From positions 2,436,501-2,500,500 of the forward strand of contig NZ_CP091430.1 in assembly GCF_024734895.1 (NCBI RefSeq): a DNA stretch of 64,000 nucleotides, written 5' to 3'. Of the stretch, positions 42,956 through 52,146 are shown piece after piece. The DNA is from Paenibacillus spongiae (GTDB taxonomy: Bacteria > Bacillota > Bacilli > Paenibacillales > Paenibacillaceae). Position numbers and translations under genes: made by a program. The first letter of the stretch is position 1; every line of letters starts with the position of its first letter. The notes under the pieces were generated by a model. The model did no database searches. It saw nothing but the letters and a program-made list of their open reading frames with translations, and had not been told where the DNA came from.

Positions 42956-44434
42956 GTGGAGAAAGTGGACATTTTCAAGGACATTGCCGAACGAACCGGC
43001 GGGGATATTTACCTCGGCGTTGTCGGTGCGGTCCGCACAGGCAAATCAACCTTCATCAAACGGTTCATGGAGACGGTTGTTCTGCCGAACATTACGAATG
43101 ATGCCGATCGTGTGAGAGCGATTGACGAACTGCCGCAAAGCGCGGCAGGCAAAACAATCATGACGACGGAGCCGAAATTCGTACCGAACCAGGCTGTGCA
43201 GCTGAGGGTCGCCGAAGGCCTCGACGTGAACATCCGGCTCGTGGATTGCGTTGGGTACGCAGTGGAAGGAGCCAAAGGCTATGAGGACGAGAACGGCCCG
43301 CGGATGATTACGACACCTTGGTTCGAGGAGCCGATTCCGTTCCAGGAAGCAGCCGAGATCGGCACGCGTAAAGTCATTCAAGAGCATTCTACGCTGGGGG
43401 TCGTCGTCACGACGGATGGCACGATTGCCGAAATCCCCCGCAGCTCTTATGTAGAAGCCGAAGAGCGCGTCGTGAATGAGCTGAAGGAAGTCGGCAAGCC
43501 ATTCGTTCTCATCGTGAATTCCACGAGACCGCGGAGCGACGAAGCGCTCCAGCTTCGCAACGAGCTGCAGGCGAAATACGATATACCGGTAATGACGATG
43601 AGCGTCGCCAGCATGGGTGAAGAAGACGTAATGTCCGTTCTTCGCGAAGTGCTCTACGAGTTTCCTGTTCACGAAGTGAACGTCAATCTTCCGAGCTGGG
43701 TCATGGTGCTGAACGACCAGCATTGGCTGCGCAGCAATTATGAGCACTCGGTTCGGGATACAGTCAAAGATATTCGCCGTTTGCGTGACGTCGACCGGGT
43801 CGTCAGCCAGTTTATGGAGTATGACTTTATTGCCCGGGCCGGACTCAGCGGCATGAATATGGGGCAAGGCGTCGCGGAGATCGACCTCTATGCCCCGGAC
43901 GAACTATACGACCAGATTCTGATGGAAGTCGTGGGCGTCGAAATTCGAGGCAAGGATCATCTGCTCCAGCTCATGCAGGAGTTCTCGCATGCGAAACGGG
44001 AGTACGACCGGTTCCAGGAAGCGCTGGAGATGGTCAAAACGACAGGCTACGGCATCGCGGCCCCTACGCTTGCGGAGATGGAGCTCGATGAGCCGGAATT
44101 GATCCGTCAAGGCTCGCGCTTCGGCGTCAGGCTGAAAGCGACGGCTCCTTCGATTCATATGATCCGTGTCGATGTCGAATCGGAATTCGCGCCGATCATC
44201 GGAACGGAGAAGCAGAGCGAGGAGCTCGTCCGGTATCTGATGCAGGACTTCGAGAACGATCCGATCAAGGTGTGGGATTCCGATATGTTCGGCCGCTCCC
44301 TCCATTCCATCGTAAGAGAAGGCATCCAGGGGAAAATCGCGATGATGCCGGACAACGCGCGCTACAAGCTGCAGGAGACGCTTGGACGCATTATTAACGA
44401 AGGATCGGGCGGCTTGATTGCGATCATATTATAA
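42956..44434 (+). CDS. spoIVA: Stage IV sporulation protein A
   Basis: SpoIVA is an ATPase that polymerises on the forespore surface and forms the coat basement layer. The 492-aa product has the Walker A motif VVGAVRTGKSTFIKRF (about residues 20-35), a conserved DCVGYAVEGAKGYEDE segment and the membrane-associating C-terminus (ETLGRIINEGSGGLIAIIL). The start is GTG 42956 with GGGAGGGG (42942-42949). Length matches the B. subtilis protein. Its terminator follows. Confidence 0.96.
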   Translation: MEKVDIFKDIAERTGGDIYLGVVGAVRTGKSTFIKRFMETVVLPNITNDADRVRAIDELPQSAAGKTIMTTEPKFVPNQAVQLRVAEGLDVNIRLVDCVGYAVEGAKGYEDENGPRMITTPWFEEPIPFQEAAEIGTRKVIQEHSTLGVVVTTDGTIAEIPRSSYVEAEERVVNELKEVGKPFVLIVNSTRPRSDEALQLRNELQAKYDIPVMTMSVASMGEEDVMSVLREVLYEFPVHEVNVNLPSWVMVLNDQHWLRSNYEHSVRDTVKDIRRLRDVDRVVSQFMEYDFIARAGLSGMNMGQGVAEIDLYAPDELYDQILMEVVGVEIRGKDHLLQLMQEFSHAKREYDRFQEALEMVKTTGYGIAAPTLAEMELDEPELIRQGSRFGVRLKATAPSIHMIRVDVESEFAPIIGTEKQSEELVRYLMQDFENDPIKVWDSDMFGRSLHSIVREGIQGKIAMMPDNARYKLQETLGRIINEGSGGLIAIIL

Positions 44435-44445
44435 GTTTATGACAA

Positions 44446-44476
44446 GGGGTGCGCCGAGGGGCGTGCCCTCTTTTCG
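44446..44476 (+). terminator. Intrinsic terminator of spoIVA
   Basis: GGGTGCGCC (44447-44455) pairs with GGCGTGCCC (44460-44468), then TCTTTT. Confidence 0.85.
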
Positions 44477-45010
44477 ATTGTTTGGGACAGGGATCGACAA
44501 ATCTTTCTCCGATCCTGGCATACGACATGAAACCGGGATAATACGATAAGGCATTTATGATTGCTATATTTACAGGCAGCATAAACTTTTCCCTGGTCCT
44601 GACCGATATTCTATTTTAGGCGATATTTTGAACGGCTAGCATCGTGAGGATATCGATTTACACATCGGTTCGGTTGATTGCCATTGGAATCCTTCAACAC
44701 GTACGCTGCTTGATCAACCAGCTTAAGGACGAGGGCCGTTTGAACTGCTGCCGATACTCCATTTATTCTTCTTGTATCCAGAAGCTGCTACTTTCATCCA
44801 TTTGCACCGTAAAAAGACGTGAAAATCTAGGTCTGACGCGGTAAAAACGGCTCTCCCTCTTGAAATTCTAATATGTCTGTATTACTATAAGTTTGTTCAT
44901 GGTTCAGCAGGAATGGATTTCACATCGTACCATTTTCTGAATCATTGCCCCGGTGAGTATCGCAATCATCAGGCAACGAATCGCTTCTTCCGGGACTTGA
45001 AGGTATATTT
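44477..45010 (+). other. Gene-free region between spoIVA and hbs
   Basis: About 530 bp. The only longer frame (GTG 44644 to 44844, 66 codons, Cys/Ile-rich) has no ribosome binding site and no recognisable motif, so I do not call it. No RNA gene or repeat was recognised. Confidence 0.5.
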
Positions 45011-45040
45011 TTGTACGTTTCGGTTAAACAGAATGATAAT
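45011..45040 (+). promoter_or_regulatory. Candidate promoter of hbs
   Basis: TTGTAC (45011-45016), 18-bp spacer, GATAAT (45035-45040). Confidence 0.45.
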
Positions 45041-45068
45041 GAAGCGCTGTAAGGGGAGGTGAATGAAA

Positions 45069-45344
45069 ATGAACAAAACGGAACTAATTGCGAAAGTGGC
45101 TGAATTGACCGACCTTTCCAAGAAGGACGCTTCGAAAGCGGTTGACGCTGTATTCGATGCGATCTCCGACGCACTGCAAGGCGGGGACAAAGTTCAACTC
45201 GTCGGCTTCGGAAACTTCGAGGTGAAAAGCCGCGAAGCCCGTAAAGGACGCAATCCGCAAACAGGTCAGGAAATCGACATTCCAGCGAGCAAGATCCCTT
45301 CGTTCAAAGCGGGTAAGTCGCTGAAAGATCTGGTATCCCAATAA
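45069..45344 (+). CDS. hbs: DNA-binding protein HU
   Basis: HU-type nucleoid protein that bends DNA non-specifically. The 91-aa product starts [20 protein letters not shown] and has the DNA-arm signature [20 protein letters not shown] (about residues 46-65). I use ATG 45069 (GGAGG nine to ten bases upstream), which gives the family N-terminus; ATG 45063 adds two residues. Its place between spoIVA and mtrB matches B. subtilis, except that folE (mtrA) is missing between hbs and mtrB. Confidence 0.96.
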   Translation: MNKTELIAKVAELTDLSKKDASKAVDAVFDAISDALQGGDKVQLVGFGNFEVKSREARKGRNPQTGQEIDIPASKIPSFKAGKSLKDLVSQ

Positions 45345-45367
45345 TTGTCTGCGCCGCTGGCGCCGCT

Positions 45368-45402
45368 AACGTCCGAATGCCTATGCATTCGGACGTTTTT
45401 TT
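45368..45402 (+). terminator. Intrinsic terminator of hbs
   Basis: AACGTCCGAATGC (45368-45380) pairs perfectly with GCATTCGGACGTT (45385-45397), ending in a T run. Confidence 0.94.
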
Positions 45403-45413
45403 ACCCGAGACTA

Positions 45414-45442
45414 TTGACATCGGGATGCAAATCCAGTAGACT
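45414..45442 (+). promoter_or_regulatory. Sigma-A promoter of tRNA-Pro
   Basis: TTGACA (45414-45419), 17-bp spacer, TAGACT (45437-45442). The tRNA begins 62 bp further. Confidence 0.75.
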
Positions 45443-45503
45443 CATCCTTGCAGTTCTCGGGAATCCAGCGTAAACGTACGCCGGTCTATATCCCGGTTCT
45501 TGT

Positions 45504-45580
45504 CGGGTGTTAGCTCAGCTTGGTAGAGCGCTACCTTGGGGTGGTAGAGGTCGCCAGTTCAAATCCGGTACACCCGACCA
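45504..45580 (+). tRNA. tRNA-Pro (anticodon GGG)
   Basis: A complete cloverleaf of 77 nt: acceptor CGGGTGT/ACACCCG, anticodon stem CTACC/GGTAG with loop TTGGGGT (anticodon GGG), T-loop GTTCAAATC, and an encoded CCA end (45578-45580). It reads CCC/CCU proline codons. Confidence 0.96.
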
Positions 45581-45597
45581 TGCATACAATAAGCCAT

Positions 45598-45637
45598 AAC
45601 TGCCGTCCGGATGATTTGTTCGGGAGGCAGTTTTTTT
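45598..45637 (+). terminator. Intrinsic terminator after tRNA-Pro
   Basis: AACTGCC (45598-45604) pairs with GGCAGTT (45626-45632), inner CCGGA/TTCGG pairing, then seven T. Confidence 0.88.
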
Positions 45638-45668
45638 AAAATGTAACGTGATGAGAGGAGATGTGTTC

Positions 45669-45890
45669 ATGAGTGCTTCGGAAAGCGACTACATCGTGAT
45701 TAAGGCCAAGGCGCAAGGCGTTCAAGTCATCGGCTTGACACGCGGTACGGATACGAAGTTTCATCATACGGAGAAGCTGGATAAGAATGAGGTATTGATC
45801 GTTCAATTTACGGATCATACGTCGGCTATCAAAATTCGCGGCAATGCAACCGTAACTACGAAACATGGAGTCATTGAAACCGAGACCTAG
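45669..45890 (+). CDS. mtrB: Tryptophan RNA-binding attenuation protein TRAP
   Basis: TRAP forms an 11-subunit ring which, when loaded with tryptophan, wraps GAG/UAG-repeat RNA and stops trp transcription or translation. The 73-aa product carries the tryptophan-binding segment [11 protein letters not shown] and the RNA-contact residues in EKLDKNEV and AIKIRG (the Lys-Lys-Arg set). Start ATG 45669 has GAGAGGAG upstream. A matching eleven-triplet site lies before trpE (56222-56291). folE, its usual upstream partner mtrA in B. subtilis, is absent here. Confidence 0.95.
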   Translation: MSASESDYIVIKAKAQGVQVIGLTRGTDTKFHHTEKLDKNEVLIVQFTDHTSAIKIRGNATVTTKHGVIETET

Positions 45891-45937
45891 ATGCCGTTGA
45901 TAGCAGCCGCATAACACGTTTCCTGTTCCGTTCGTCC

Positions 45938-45963
45938 AAGCAGGCATAGCCTGCTTTTTTTCT
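45938..45963 (+). terminator. Intrinsic terminator of mtrB
   Basis: AGCAGGC-ATA-GCCTGCT (45939-45955) followed by a run of T. The stem is nearly identical to that before cmk (32166). Confidence 0.88.
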
Positions 45964-46011
45964 TTGTACAATAAGAGTGTAGGACATTCGATGTACGGAG
46001 GCGTTCAGGTT

Positions 46012-46548
46012 ATGCGAATAGGAAAGAGGTTCCTGGCGGCGGCGATGGTCGCAGCGGCTGCAGCCGTACTGCTGACGCTAGTGCCGTTCGCCGAACAGCG
46101 GAAGGATAAGGACCGCAGCGAGGTGGCCGTCTTTCATGCGGCGCCGATTACGCGGCTCAGCTCCGGCAATTTGGTCGATTCGATGATCGGACTCCAATTA
46201 CAGCTGCCGATCCGGAAGGTCGATTGGAAGCAGGGGGTTCTATCCCTTGATTTGTCGGTGAATGGCAATGCGGAGGATTCGCAGGACTGGATGGCGGATT
46301 TGGAGCGGCTGCTGTACCTGGCATTCGTCCAGACGGACAATGTCAACCGGGTGCTGGTCCGATATATTGCCGAGGGAGACCCGACAAGTGAACCGGGGAA
46401 GCTGCTGCTTCAGGCGGCCGTCGATGTGCGCCGAACCGATCCATGGATCGGGACGGAGTTGTCCGAATTGGATAAAGCGCAGCCTTACACCGATTACATA
46501 TGGAGACAGCGGCTGCGCATGTCATTCGTCCAGGACAATGGAATGTGA
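46012..46548 (+). CDS. Secreted or membrane-anchored protein of unknown function
   Basis: A 178-aa protein with an N-terminal signal/anchor (FLAAAMVAAAAAVLLTLVPF, about residues 7-26) after a basic start MRIGKR. The rest is a compact soluble domain with no motif that I can name. ATG 46012 has GGAGG ten bases upstream; earlier in-frame ATGs lie at the mtrB terminator and are not used. It sits between mtrB and hepS, where B. subtilis has no such gene. Confidence 0.7.
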   Translation: MRIGKRFLAAAMVAAAAAVLLTLVPFAEQRKDKDRSEVAVFHAAPITRLSSGNLVDSMIGLQLQLPIRKVDWKQGVLSLDLSVNGNAEDSQDWMADLERLLYLAFVQTDNVNRVLVRYIAEGDPTSEPGKLLLQAAVDVRRTDPWIGTELSELDKAQPYTDYIWRQRLRMSFVQDNGM

Positions 46549-46633
46549 CCAGGCACGCGGTCAGGACGGCTTTCGTTCCCTAATTCTGCTGGAATTGAGC
46601 CGTCCCCGGCTTGTAGCGCAATGAAATACAACA

Positions 46634-46642
46634 TGCTATAAT
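46634..46642 (+). promoter_or_regulatory. Extended -10 promoter of the hepS operon
   Basis: TGCTATAAT (TGnTATAAT), 55 bp before the hepS start. A GGACGGCT...AGCCGTCC hairpin without T tail lies just upstream (46564-46605). Confidence 0.6.
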
Positions 46643-46696
46643 AATTTAGATTATAGAACAGCAAGACTTTCGCTGCTCTGCCCGGAGGCTTGACGG

Positions 46697-47566
46697 ATGA
46701 AACCGAACAAAATATACGAAATGGCAAAAAAATATGTAGAATACGACATGATCCAAAAGCATACCGAGCTCCCGGCCTTTCCCGATTCGCGGATTCGGCT
46801 GCTTTTCGCTTTTTTGGCCAATCAGCGCACGCCTCTGCTGCACAGCGAACTGTATTCTCTTGTTGTATCCCTGGTTCAGCTCGGTATGGATACCCACGAT
46901 CGGATCGACTCCGATTCGGGACGCGTGAACGAACGCGAGATGCGCTCCCGTCAGTTGAAGGTGCTAGCCGGCGACTACTTCAGCAGCCGGTTTTTTCAGC
47001 TTCTGGCGCAAGCCGGGCAGATCGATATGATTCGTCTCATCAGCGATCGTGTATGCGAGGTGAACCGGCTGAAGATCAATTTGTATATGCGCATGAAACA
47101 GCTGAAGTTAAGCGCGGATGAATATTTGAATCAAAGCGCCATGGTGAAGACAGAGGTTTTCCACGCCTTCACCGGCATTCTGGACGACAAGTTCGTAAAG
47201 CCGTGGTCGGAGGCGCTTTTCAGCGTAGGCCGCTGTGAAGCGGTTCTGGAGGAGCTGGCCAAGAGCGACAAGCCCGAGATGTTTACAGGGAGCTGGGGCT
47301 ACTGGCATGTGCTGTGCGAAGGAACGGAAGAAGAGAAGCGGAAACTTGCGGAGAAGAATAGCGAACCGACTTTTATTCAATTGTTAGTAACGAAATACGA
47401 TATCAGAAGCCAATTAGCCGAGAAGCTGAAGCATTCCGTTACAAGCATTCAAGCGGCGGCGGCGCGTCTGGATTCCGATAAGCTCGTCCGTGAGCTTGCG
47501 CAAATCGGAGAAACATTCATGCGTCCGCTTATGCCGACAGCACCGGCGCTAGGCGAAAGAAGGTGA
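46697..47566 (+). CDS. hepS: Heptaprenyl diphosphate synthase component I
   Basis: HepS is the non-catalytic, length-controlling subunit that pairs with HepT to make the C35 chain of menaquinone. The 289-aa helical protein has no Asp-rich motif, as expected; [24 protein letters not shown] and [20 protein letters not shown] are the conserved family segments (cores [15 protein letters not shown], about residues 92-106). ATG with CCGGAGG upstream. It overlaps menG by four bases and hepT lies 3 kb downstream. Confidence 0.9.
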   Translation: MKPNKIYEMAKKYVEYDMIQKHTELPAFPDSRIRLLFAFLANQRTPLLHSELYSLVVSLVQLGMDTHDRIDSDSGRVNEREMRSRQLKVLAGDYFSSRFFQLLAQAGQIDMIRLISDRVCEVNRLKINLYMRMKQLKLSADEYLNQSAMVKTEVFHAFTGILDDKFVKPWSEALFSVGRCEAVLEELAKSDKPEMFTGSWGYWHVLCEGTEEEKRKLAEKNSEPTFIQLLVTKYDIRSQLAEKLKHSVTSIQAAAARLDSDKLVRELAQIGETFMRPLMPTAPALGERR

Positions 47567-48294
47567 ACGAACAGATGCAATCGAATTCGAAGGAACAGCA
47601 TGTCCACTCCGTATTTCAAAGCATTGCGCCGAAGTATGATTTCATGAATGATCTGATGAGCTTTCGCAGGCATAAAGCATGGCGCAAGTTTACGATGCGC
47701 AAGATGGGCCTTAAACAAGGCGACTCCTCCCTTGATCTTTGCTGCGGCACCTGCGACTGGACGATAGCGCTTGCGCGCGCCAGCGTGAACGGGCCGACCG
47801 TCGGCCTCGACTTTAGCCGCAATATGCTTGATGTGGGACAGCTGAAGGTTGAACGTGAAGGATTGGAAGGCCAAATCTCTCTGATCCACGGCAATGCCAT
47901 GGAGCTTCCGTTCGAGGATAACCGCTTTGATTATGCAACGATCGGATTCGGTCTTCGCAACGTACCGGATCTGGTTCAGGTGCTTAAAGAGATGAAACGG
48001 GTTGTCAAGCCCGGCGGGCAGATCGTCTGTCTGGAATTGTCCAAGCCGCTTCATCAGCCGTTCAAGTCCATATACTACTTTTATTTTGAACGTATCTTGC
48101 CGCTGATCGGCAAATTGGTCGCCAAGCGCTATGAGCAGTACAAGTGGCTTCCGGAATCATTGAAGACATTCCCGGATCTTAATGAGCTTGCGGAGATTTA
48201 CCGCAAGATCGGTCTCCGGAACGTACAGGCTTATCCGCTTACCGGCGGTATTGCAGGCCTGCACATCGGAACGAAGGGGACGGACGGAGCATGA
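47563..48294 (+). CDS. menG: Demethylmenaquinone methyltransferase
   Basis: MenG (UbiE family) methylates demethylmenaquinone with S-adenosylmethionine, the last step of menaquinone synthesis. The 243-aa product has [17 protein letters not shown], the SAM site [14 protein letters not shown] (about residues 57-70) and [15 protein letters not shown]. The start is GTG 47563 (GTGA overlap with hepS) or ATG 47575, which has AAGGTGA eight bases upstream; both keep the whole domain. Confidence 0.93.
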   Translation: MNEQMQSNSKEQHVHSVFQSIAPKYDFMNDLMSFRRHKAWRKFTMRKMGLKQGDSSLDLCCGTCDWTIALARASVNGPTVGLDFSRNMLDVGQLKVEREGLEGQISLIHGNAMELPFEDNRFDYATIGFGLRNVPDLVQVLKEMKRVVKPGGQIVCLELSKPLHQPFKSIYYFYFERILPLIGKLVAKRYEQYKWLPESLKTFPDLNELAEIYRKIGLRNVQAYPLTGGIAGLHIGTKGTDGA

Positions 48295-49166
48295 TTCGCA
48301 AACTGCGTATTTTTCTGGAAATGATCAAGTTTGAGCATACGATCTTCGCCCTGCCGTTCGCCTTTATGGGAGCGCTGCTGGGAGCCGTCGTCATGGAGAA
48401 CCGGCTGCCGGAATGGGGAGAGATCGGATGGATTCTGCTGGCGATGATTGGCGCGAGAAGCGCTGCTATGGGTCTCAACCGAGTCATTGACAGCGCGATC
48501 GACAAACGGAACCCGCGGACGGCGATGAGGGCGATTCCGGCCGGACTTCTGCGCGTAAGCGAGGTTCTTCTATTCAGCGCGGTATCATTCGTATTATTGT
48601 TCTTGGCATCATCTCGCCTGGAGCCCATCTGCATACAGTTAATGCCGATCGCGGTCTTCATGCTGGTGCTGTATTCGTATACAAAGCGCTTTACCTGGCT
48701 CTGCCATATCGTGCTGGGGCTGACGATCGGCCTTGCGCCTCTTGGCGCGTGGGTAGCCGTTACCGGTTCATTCGATACCGCGGCTTGGATCCTCTATATC
48801 GCCGTCGTGTTCTGGCTGGCCGGCTTCGATATTATCTATGCTTGTCAGGATTTCGACTTTGACCGGAAGGACGGCGTTCATTCCATTCCGGCTCGTTTCG
48901 GGCTTCGGAACGCGCTCAGAATGGCCCGCGGATTTCACATCATTACCGCGGCGGGCTTCTTCCTCCTGTTCGCCATGACGCCGCTCAGCTGGGGCTATCT
49001 GGCAGGTACGGTCATTGCGGCAGGAATACTGTTCTACGAGCACTGGCTGGTCAAGCCAAGCGATATCAGCCGGGTCCAGACAGCCTTCTTCACGATGAAC
49101 GGCTGGCTCAGCACGGTATTGTTCGCCTTCACGCTGCTTGACTTGGTGGTGCTTCGTACATGGTAA
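48291..49166 (+). CDS. mqnP: UbiA-family prenyltransferase (MqnP-like)
   Basis: A 291-aa membrane prenyltransferase with both Asp-rich motifs: [15 protein letters not shown] (about residues 64-78) and DFDFDRKDG (about residues 187-195), and about nine membrane segments. Neighbours (MqnA and a UbiX-type gene) point to the futalosine menaquinone route, where MqnP attaches the prenyl chain to the naphthoate ring. It resembles 4-hydroxybenzoate octaprenyltransferases; the mqnP name is from context. ATG overlaps the menG stop. Confidence 0.83.
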   Translation: MIRKLRIFLEMIKFEHTIFALPFAFMGALLGAVVMENRLPEWGEIGWILLAMIGARSAAMGLNRVIDSAIDKRNPRTAMRAIPAGLLRVSEVLLFSAVSFVLLFLASSRLEPICIQLMPIAVFMLVLYSYTKRFTWLCHIVLGLTIGLAPLGAWVAVTGSFDTAAWILYIAVVFWLAGFDIIYACQDFDFDRKDGVHSIPARFGLRNALRMARGFHIITAAGFFLLFAMTPLSWGYLAGTVIAAGILFYEHWLVKPSDISRVQTAFFTMNGWLSTVLFAFTLLDLVVLRTW

Positions 49167-49810
49167 CGCGGACGGAGTCCCGTTGGGCAGTAGGCATAAC
49201 GGGTGCCAGCGGCGCAATCTATGGCATCCGTCTCATCGAGATGCTTATCAGCTCCGGGATCAAAGTTCATCTTGTTATTACGGATGCCGGCTGGCGCGTA
49301 TTGAAGGAGGAGCTGGGCTGGGTAGCGGCCAAGCGGCAAGCGGCGCTTGAAGCCAGATTCGGGGATGCCATGGCATCCGGCTCGCTTATATATCATCCGA
49401 ATGGAGATATAGGCGCTTCGATTGCGAGCGGATCCTACCGCGCGGAAGGCATGATCATCATGCCCTGCTCGATGGGTACGCTCGCATCGATTGCGCACGG
49501 GAGCTCCGATAATTTGATGACCCGGGCTGCGGATGTTATGCTGAAGGAAGGCCGCAAGCTTATGCTTGTGCCGCGGGAAACGCCTCTGCATGCCATTCAC
49601 CTGGAGAATATGCTGAAGCTTGCCAGGCTGGGCGTCAAGCTCATTCCGGCTATGCCGGCATTCTATTATGGTCCGCAGTCGATGGAGGATATGATTGACT
49701 TTCTCGTCGGCAAGGTGCTGGATCAAATACCAATAGATCACGATTTGTACAGAAGATGGGGAGATGAGCAGCATGGGGCTAAGTCGCCCGATCACCATCG
49801 GACGGATTGA
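49160..49810 (+). CDS. UbiX-type flavin prenyltransferase (MqnQ-like)
   Basis: A 216-aa flavoprotein that makes prenylated FMN, the cofactor of UbiD-type decarboxylases. The FMN-binding motif is VGITGASGAIYGIRL (about residues 11-25); PCSMGTLASIAHG and the conserved LVPRETPLHAIHL and PAMPAFYYGPQS segments follow. In the futalosine pathway the decarboxylase MqnL needs such a cofactor; no UbiD-type gene is in this window. Its ATG overlaps the previous stop and its end overlaps mqnA by 38 bp. Confidence 0.88.
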   Translation: MVTRTESRWAVGITGASGAIYGIRLIEMLISSGIKVHLVITDAGWRVLKEELGWVAAKRQAALEARFGDAMASGSLIYHPNGDIGASIASGSYRAEGMIIMPCSMGTLASIAHGSSDNLMTRAADVMLKEGRKLMLVPRETPLHAIHLENMLKLARLGVKLIPAMPAFYYGPQSMEDMIDFLVGKVLDQIPIDHDLYRRWGDEQHGAKSPDHHRTD

Positions 49811-50633
49811 TTATGCGAATGTATGGCCAATTTTTCATTATGCGGAGGACAAGCTGCCGCAGGAACGCTTTGTTGTTGTTAAACGGGTGCCGTCAGAACT
49901 GAATAAGGCGTTTCGCGAAGGAAAGCTGGATATTACGTCGATGTCTTCCTTCGCATATGCACAGAACGCGGATGATTACTTGCTGCTGCCGGACTTGTCC
50001 GTGAGCGCCAAAGGCAGAGTCAATTCCATTCTATTGTTCACGCGTGAGCCGCTCGAGCGCGTATTGCAAGGGCGGATCGCGTTGACGGCAACCTCGGCCA
50101 CGTCGGTCAATCTGCTGAAAATTATTATGTCTTTGTATTACAAAGCCAATCCATCCTATATCACCATGGAGCCAACGCTTGACAAGATGCTGGAGCAGGC
50201 TGACGCTGCGTTACTAATCGGTGATACGGCGATAAAAGAATCATGGCGCAGCGAAGGGATGACTGTTATCGATCTCGGCGAGCTGTGGAAAACCTGGACA
50301 GGTTTCGGCATGACCTTTGCGCTGGTTGCCGTGCGCAAAGAAACGGCGGCAGCCGATCCGGAAGCCGTTGCTCAAGTGCTGCGGGCATTAACGGGCAGCA
50401 AGCGGAGAAGCTTAAGCGATCTCGCTCCGCTTATGAGTAAAGCTTGCGAGCAGCTTGGAGGCTCCCTCTCGTATTGGAACCGCTACTTTCACGAGCTCCA
50501 CTACGATTTTGGTCCGAGCGAGCAGAACGGCTTAGCATTATACTTCGATTATGCGAAGCAGCTCGGACTGTTGGACACGACGGTCCGGATGCAGGTTGTC
50601 GAAGACCAAACTGCCATGCAGGTGAACGAATGA
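49773..50633 (+). CDS. mqnA: Chorismate dehydratase MqnA
   Basis: MqnA removes water from chorismate to give 3-enolpyruvylbenzoate, the entry step of the futalosine menaquinone pathway. The 286-aa protein has the family start ITIGRIDYANVWPIFHY, VPSELNKAFREGKLDI and ALLIGDTAI (about residues 154-162). I prefer ATG 49773 (GGGGAG nine bases upstream) to ATG 49764. It lies inside the UbiX reading frame end and overlaps hepT (ATGA). Other pathway genes (mqnB-E) are not in the window. Confidence 0.9.
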   Translation: MGLSRPITIGRIDYANVWPIFHYAEDKLPQERFVVVKRVPSELNKAFREGKLDITSMSSFAYAQNADDYLLLPDLSVSAKGRVNSILLFTREPLERVLQGRIALTATSATSVNLLKIIMSLYYKANPSYITMEPTLDKMLEQADAALLIGDTAIKESWRSEGMTVIDLGELWKTWTGFGMTFALVAVRKETAAADPEAVAQVLRALTGSKRRSLSDLAPLMSKACEQLGGSLSYWNRYFHELHYDFGPSEQNGLALYFDYAKQLGLLDTTVRMQVVEDQTAMQVNE

Positions 50634-51604
50634 AACTACTTGACTTATATGCCAAAATGAAAGGCGATCTCGATGTTATCGAGCGTGAGCTAGCGCGTAC
50701 CGTCACATCCGACCATGCGCTGCTTACCGAGACATCGACGCATCTGCTGAAAGCGGGTGGGAAACGAATCCGCCCGGTCTTCGTGCTGCTTGCGGGCAAG
50801 TTCGGGAACTACGAGCTGGAGGTTCTGAAGAAAGTGGCGGTCCCTCTGGAGCTGATCCATATGGCGTCGCTCGTCCATGACGACGTCATCGACAATGCGG
50901 ATACTCGCCGGGGACAATTGACCGTGAAGTCCAAGTGGGACAACCGGATTGCCATGTACACGGGCGATTATATTTATGGCAAGGCGCTGTCCGTCGTTAC
51001 CGATCTGGGCAATCCGCTGATCCATCAGATTCTGGCCAAAGCGATGGTACAAATGTGTATCGGCGAGATGGAGCAGATCCGCGATTTCTTCAACACCGAG
51101 CAGTCGATCCGCGAATATATGCTTCGCATCCGCCGCAAGACCGCGCTGCTGATCGCCATCAGCTGTCAGCTGGGGGCCGTCGCCTCCGGCGCCGAATGGA
51201 CCGTTGCGAACCGGCTGTACCGGTTCGGTTACAATGTCGGGATGGCGTTCCAGATTCGCGATGATCTTCTGGACTTGCTCGGGACGGAGAAGCAAATCGG
51301 CAAACCGCCGGGTTCCGATATTAGACAAGGGAATATTACACTTCCGGTGCTGCTCGCACTGCGCGAGAATACGATTCGCGGACCTCTTCTAGAGGAGATC
51401 AAACGGATTCGCGAAGCGGACGGCGAAGGGGATACGAAGCCGGCCTTGAAGCTTATTCGCAAGAGCGAAGGCATTCAATTCGCGGAGGCGCTGGCGGACC
51501 GCTATATTACCAAAGCGATCTCGGCGCTGGATGGCTTGTCGCATATCCCGGCGAAGAAGAATTTAACGGACATCGCACATTTCGTAGCAAAGCGCAATTA
51601 CTAG
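50630..51604 (+). CDS. hepT: Heptaprenyl diphosphate synthase component II
   Basis: HepT is the catalytic subunit that extends farnesyl diphosphate with isopentenyl units. The 324-aa product has the Asp-rich motifs [15 protein letters not shown] (about residues 80-94) and [11 protein letters not shown] (about residues 208-218), plus GGKRIRP near residue 40. ATG 50630 lies in an ATGA overlap with mqnA; earlier in-frame codons are inside mqnA and not used. Works with HepS. Confidence 0.94.
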   Translation: MKLLDLYAKMKGDLDVIERELARTVTSDHALLTETSTHLLKAGGKRIRPVFVLLAGKFGNYELEVLKKVAVPLELIHMASLVHDDVIDNADTRRGQLTVKSKWDNRIAMYTGDYIYGKALSVVTDLGNPLIHQILAKAMVQMCIGEMEQIRDFFNTEQSIREYMLRIRRKTALLIAISCQLGAVASGAEWTVANRLYRFGYNVGMAFQIRDDLLDLLGTEKQIGKPPGSDIRQGNITLPVLLALRENTIRGPLLEEIKRIREADGEGDTKPALKLIRKSEGIQFAEALADRYITKAISALDGLSHIPAKKNLTDIAHFVAKRNY

Positions 51605-51633
51605 TCACTAGTGACACAGGGAGGTTTTTAATC

Positions 51634-52077
51634 GTGGAAAGAACGTTTCTAATGATAAAGCCTGACGGCGTACAGCGCGGACTGATCGGTGAGATCGTTT
51701 CGCGGTTTGAGCGTAAAGGATTGCAGCTCGTTGCAGCGAAGTTTATGATGGTTACCCCTGAAATTGCCGAGCGTCATTACGCGGAGCATGTCGGCAAGCC
51801 GTTCTATCCGCCGCTTGTCGATTTCATAACGGCTTCTCCCGTATTTGCGATGGTGTGGCAGGGCGACAATGTCATCGCTCTGTCGCGTGCGCTTATCGGG
51901 AAGACAGATGCGCTTGATGCTGCGCCGGGTACGATCCGTTCCGATTTTGCGGTACATACCAGATTCAATCTTATCCATGGTTCCGATTCGGAAGAAAGCG
52001 CCGCCCGCGAAATCGGCATCTTCTTCAAGCCCGAAGAGCTCGTGGATTACAAGCAAACGATACAGCGCTGGATTTAA
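51634..52077 (+). CDS. ndk: Nucleoside diphosphate kinase
   Basis: Ndk moves the gamma phosphate from ATP to other nucleoside diphosphates through a phospho-His. The 147-aa product has [20 protein letters not shown] and the active His in [12 protein letters not shown] (about residues 112-123). The segment before it reads [12 protein letters not shown], where most enzymes have IRGDFG...GRN; the key Arg, Asn and His stay. The start is GTG 51634 with GGGAGG upstream. A perfect palindrome GTCACTAGTGAC (51605-51616) lies between hepT and ndk. Confidence 0.93.
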   Translation: MERTFLMIKPDGVQRGLIGEIVSRFERKGLQLVAAKFMMVTPEIAERHYAEHVGKPFYPPLVDFITASPVFAMVWQGDNVIALSRALIGKTDALDAAPGTIRSDFAVHTRFNLIHGSDSEESAAREIGIFFKPEELVDYKQTIQRWI

Positions 52078-52146
52078 CTGCTTTTAAGCTTAGCTCTATC
52101 GCTGGCAAGAGCAATGGACATCATGGGTCGGCGGAGGGATTATCTC

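Noticed and set aside
44644-44844. 66-codon ORF between spoIVA and hbs
   Set aside because: No ribosome binding site, odd Cys/Ile-rich composition and no motif; most likely chance.
46564-46605. GGACGGCT...AGCCGTCC hairpin as a terminator
   Set aside because: There is no T run after the right arm; it may be an RNA fold but cannot be called a terminator.
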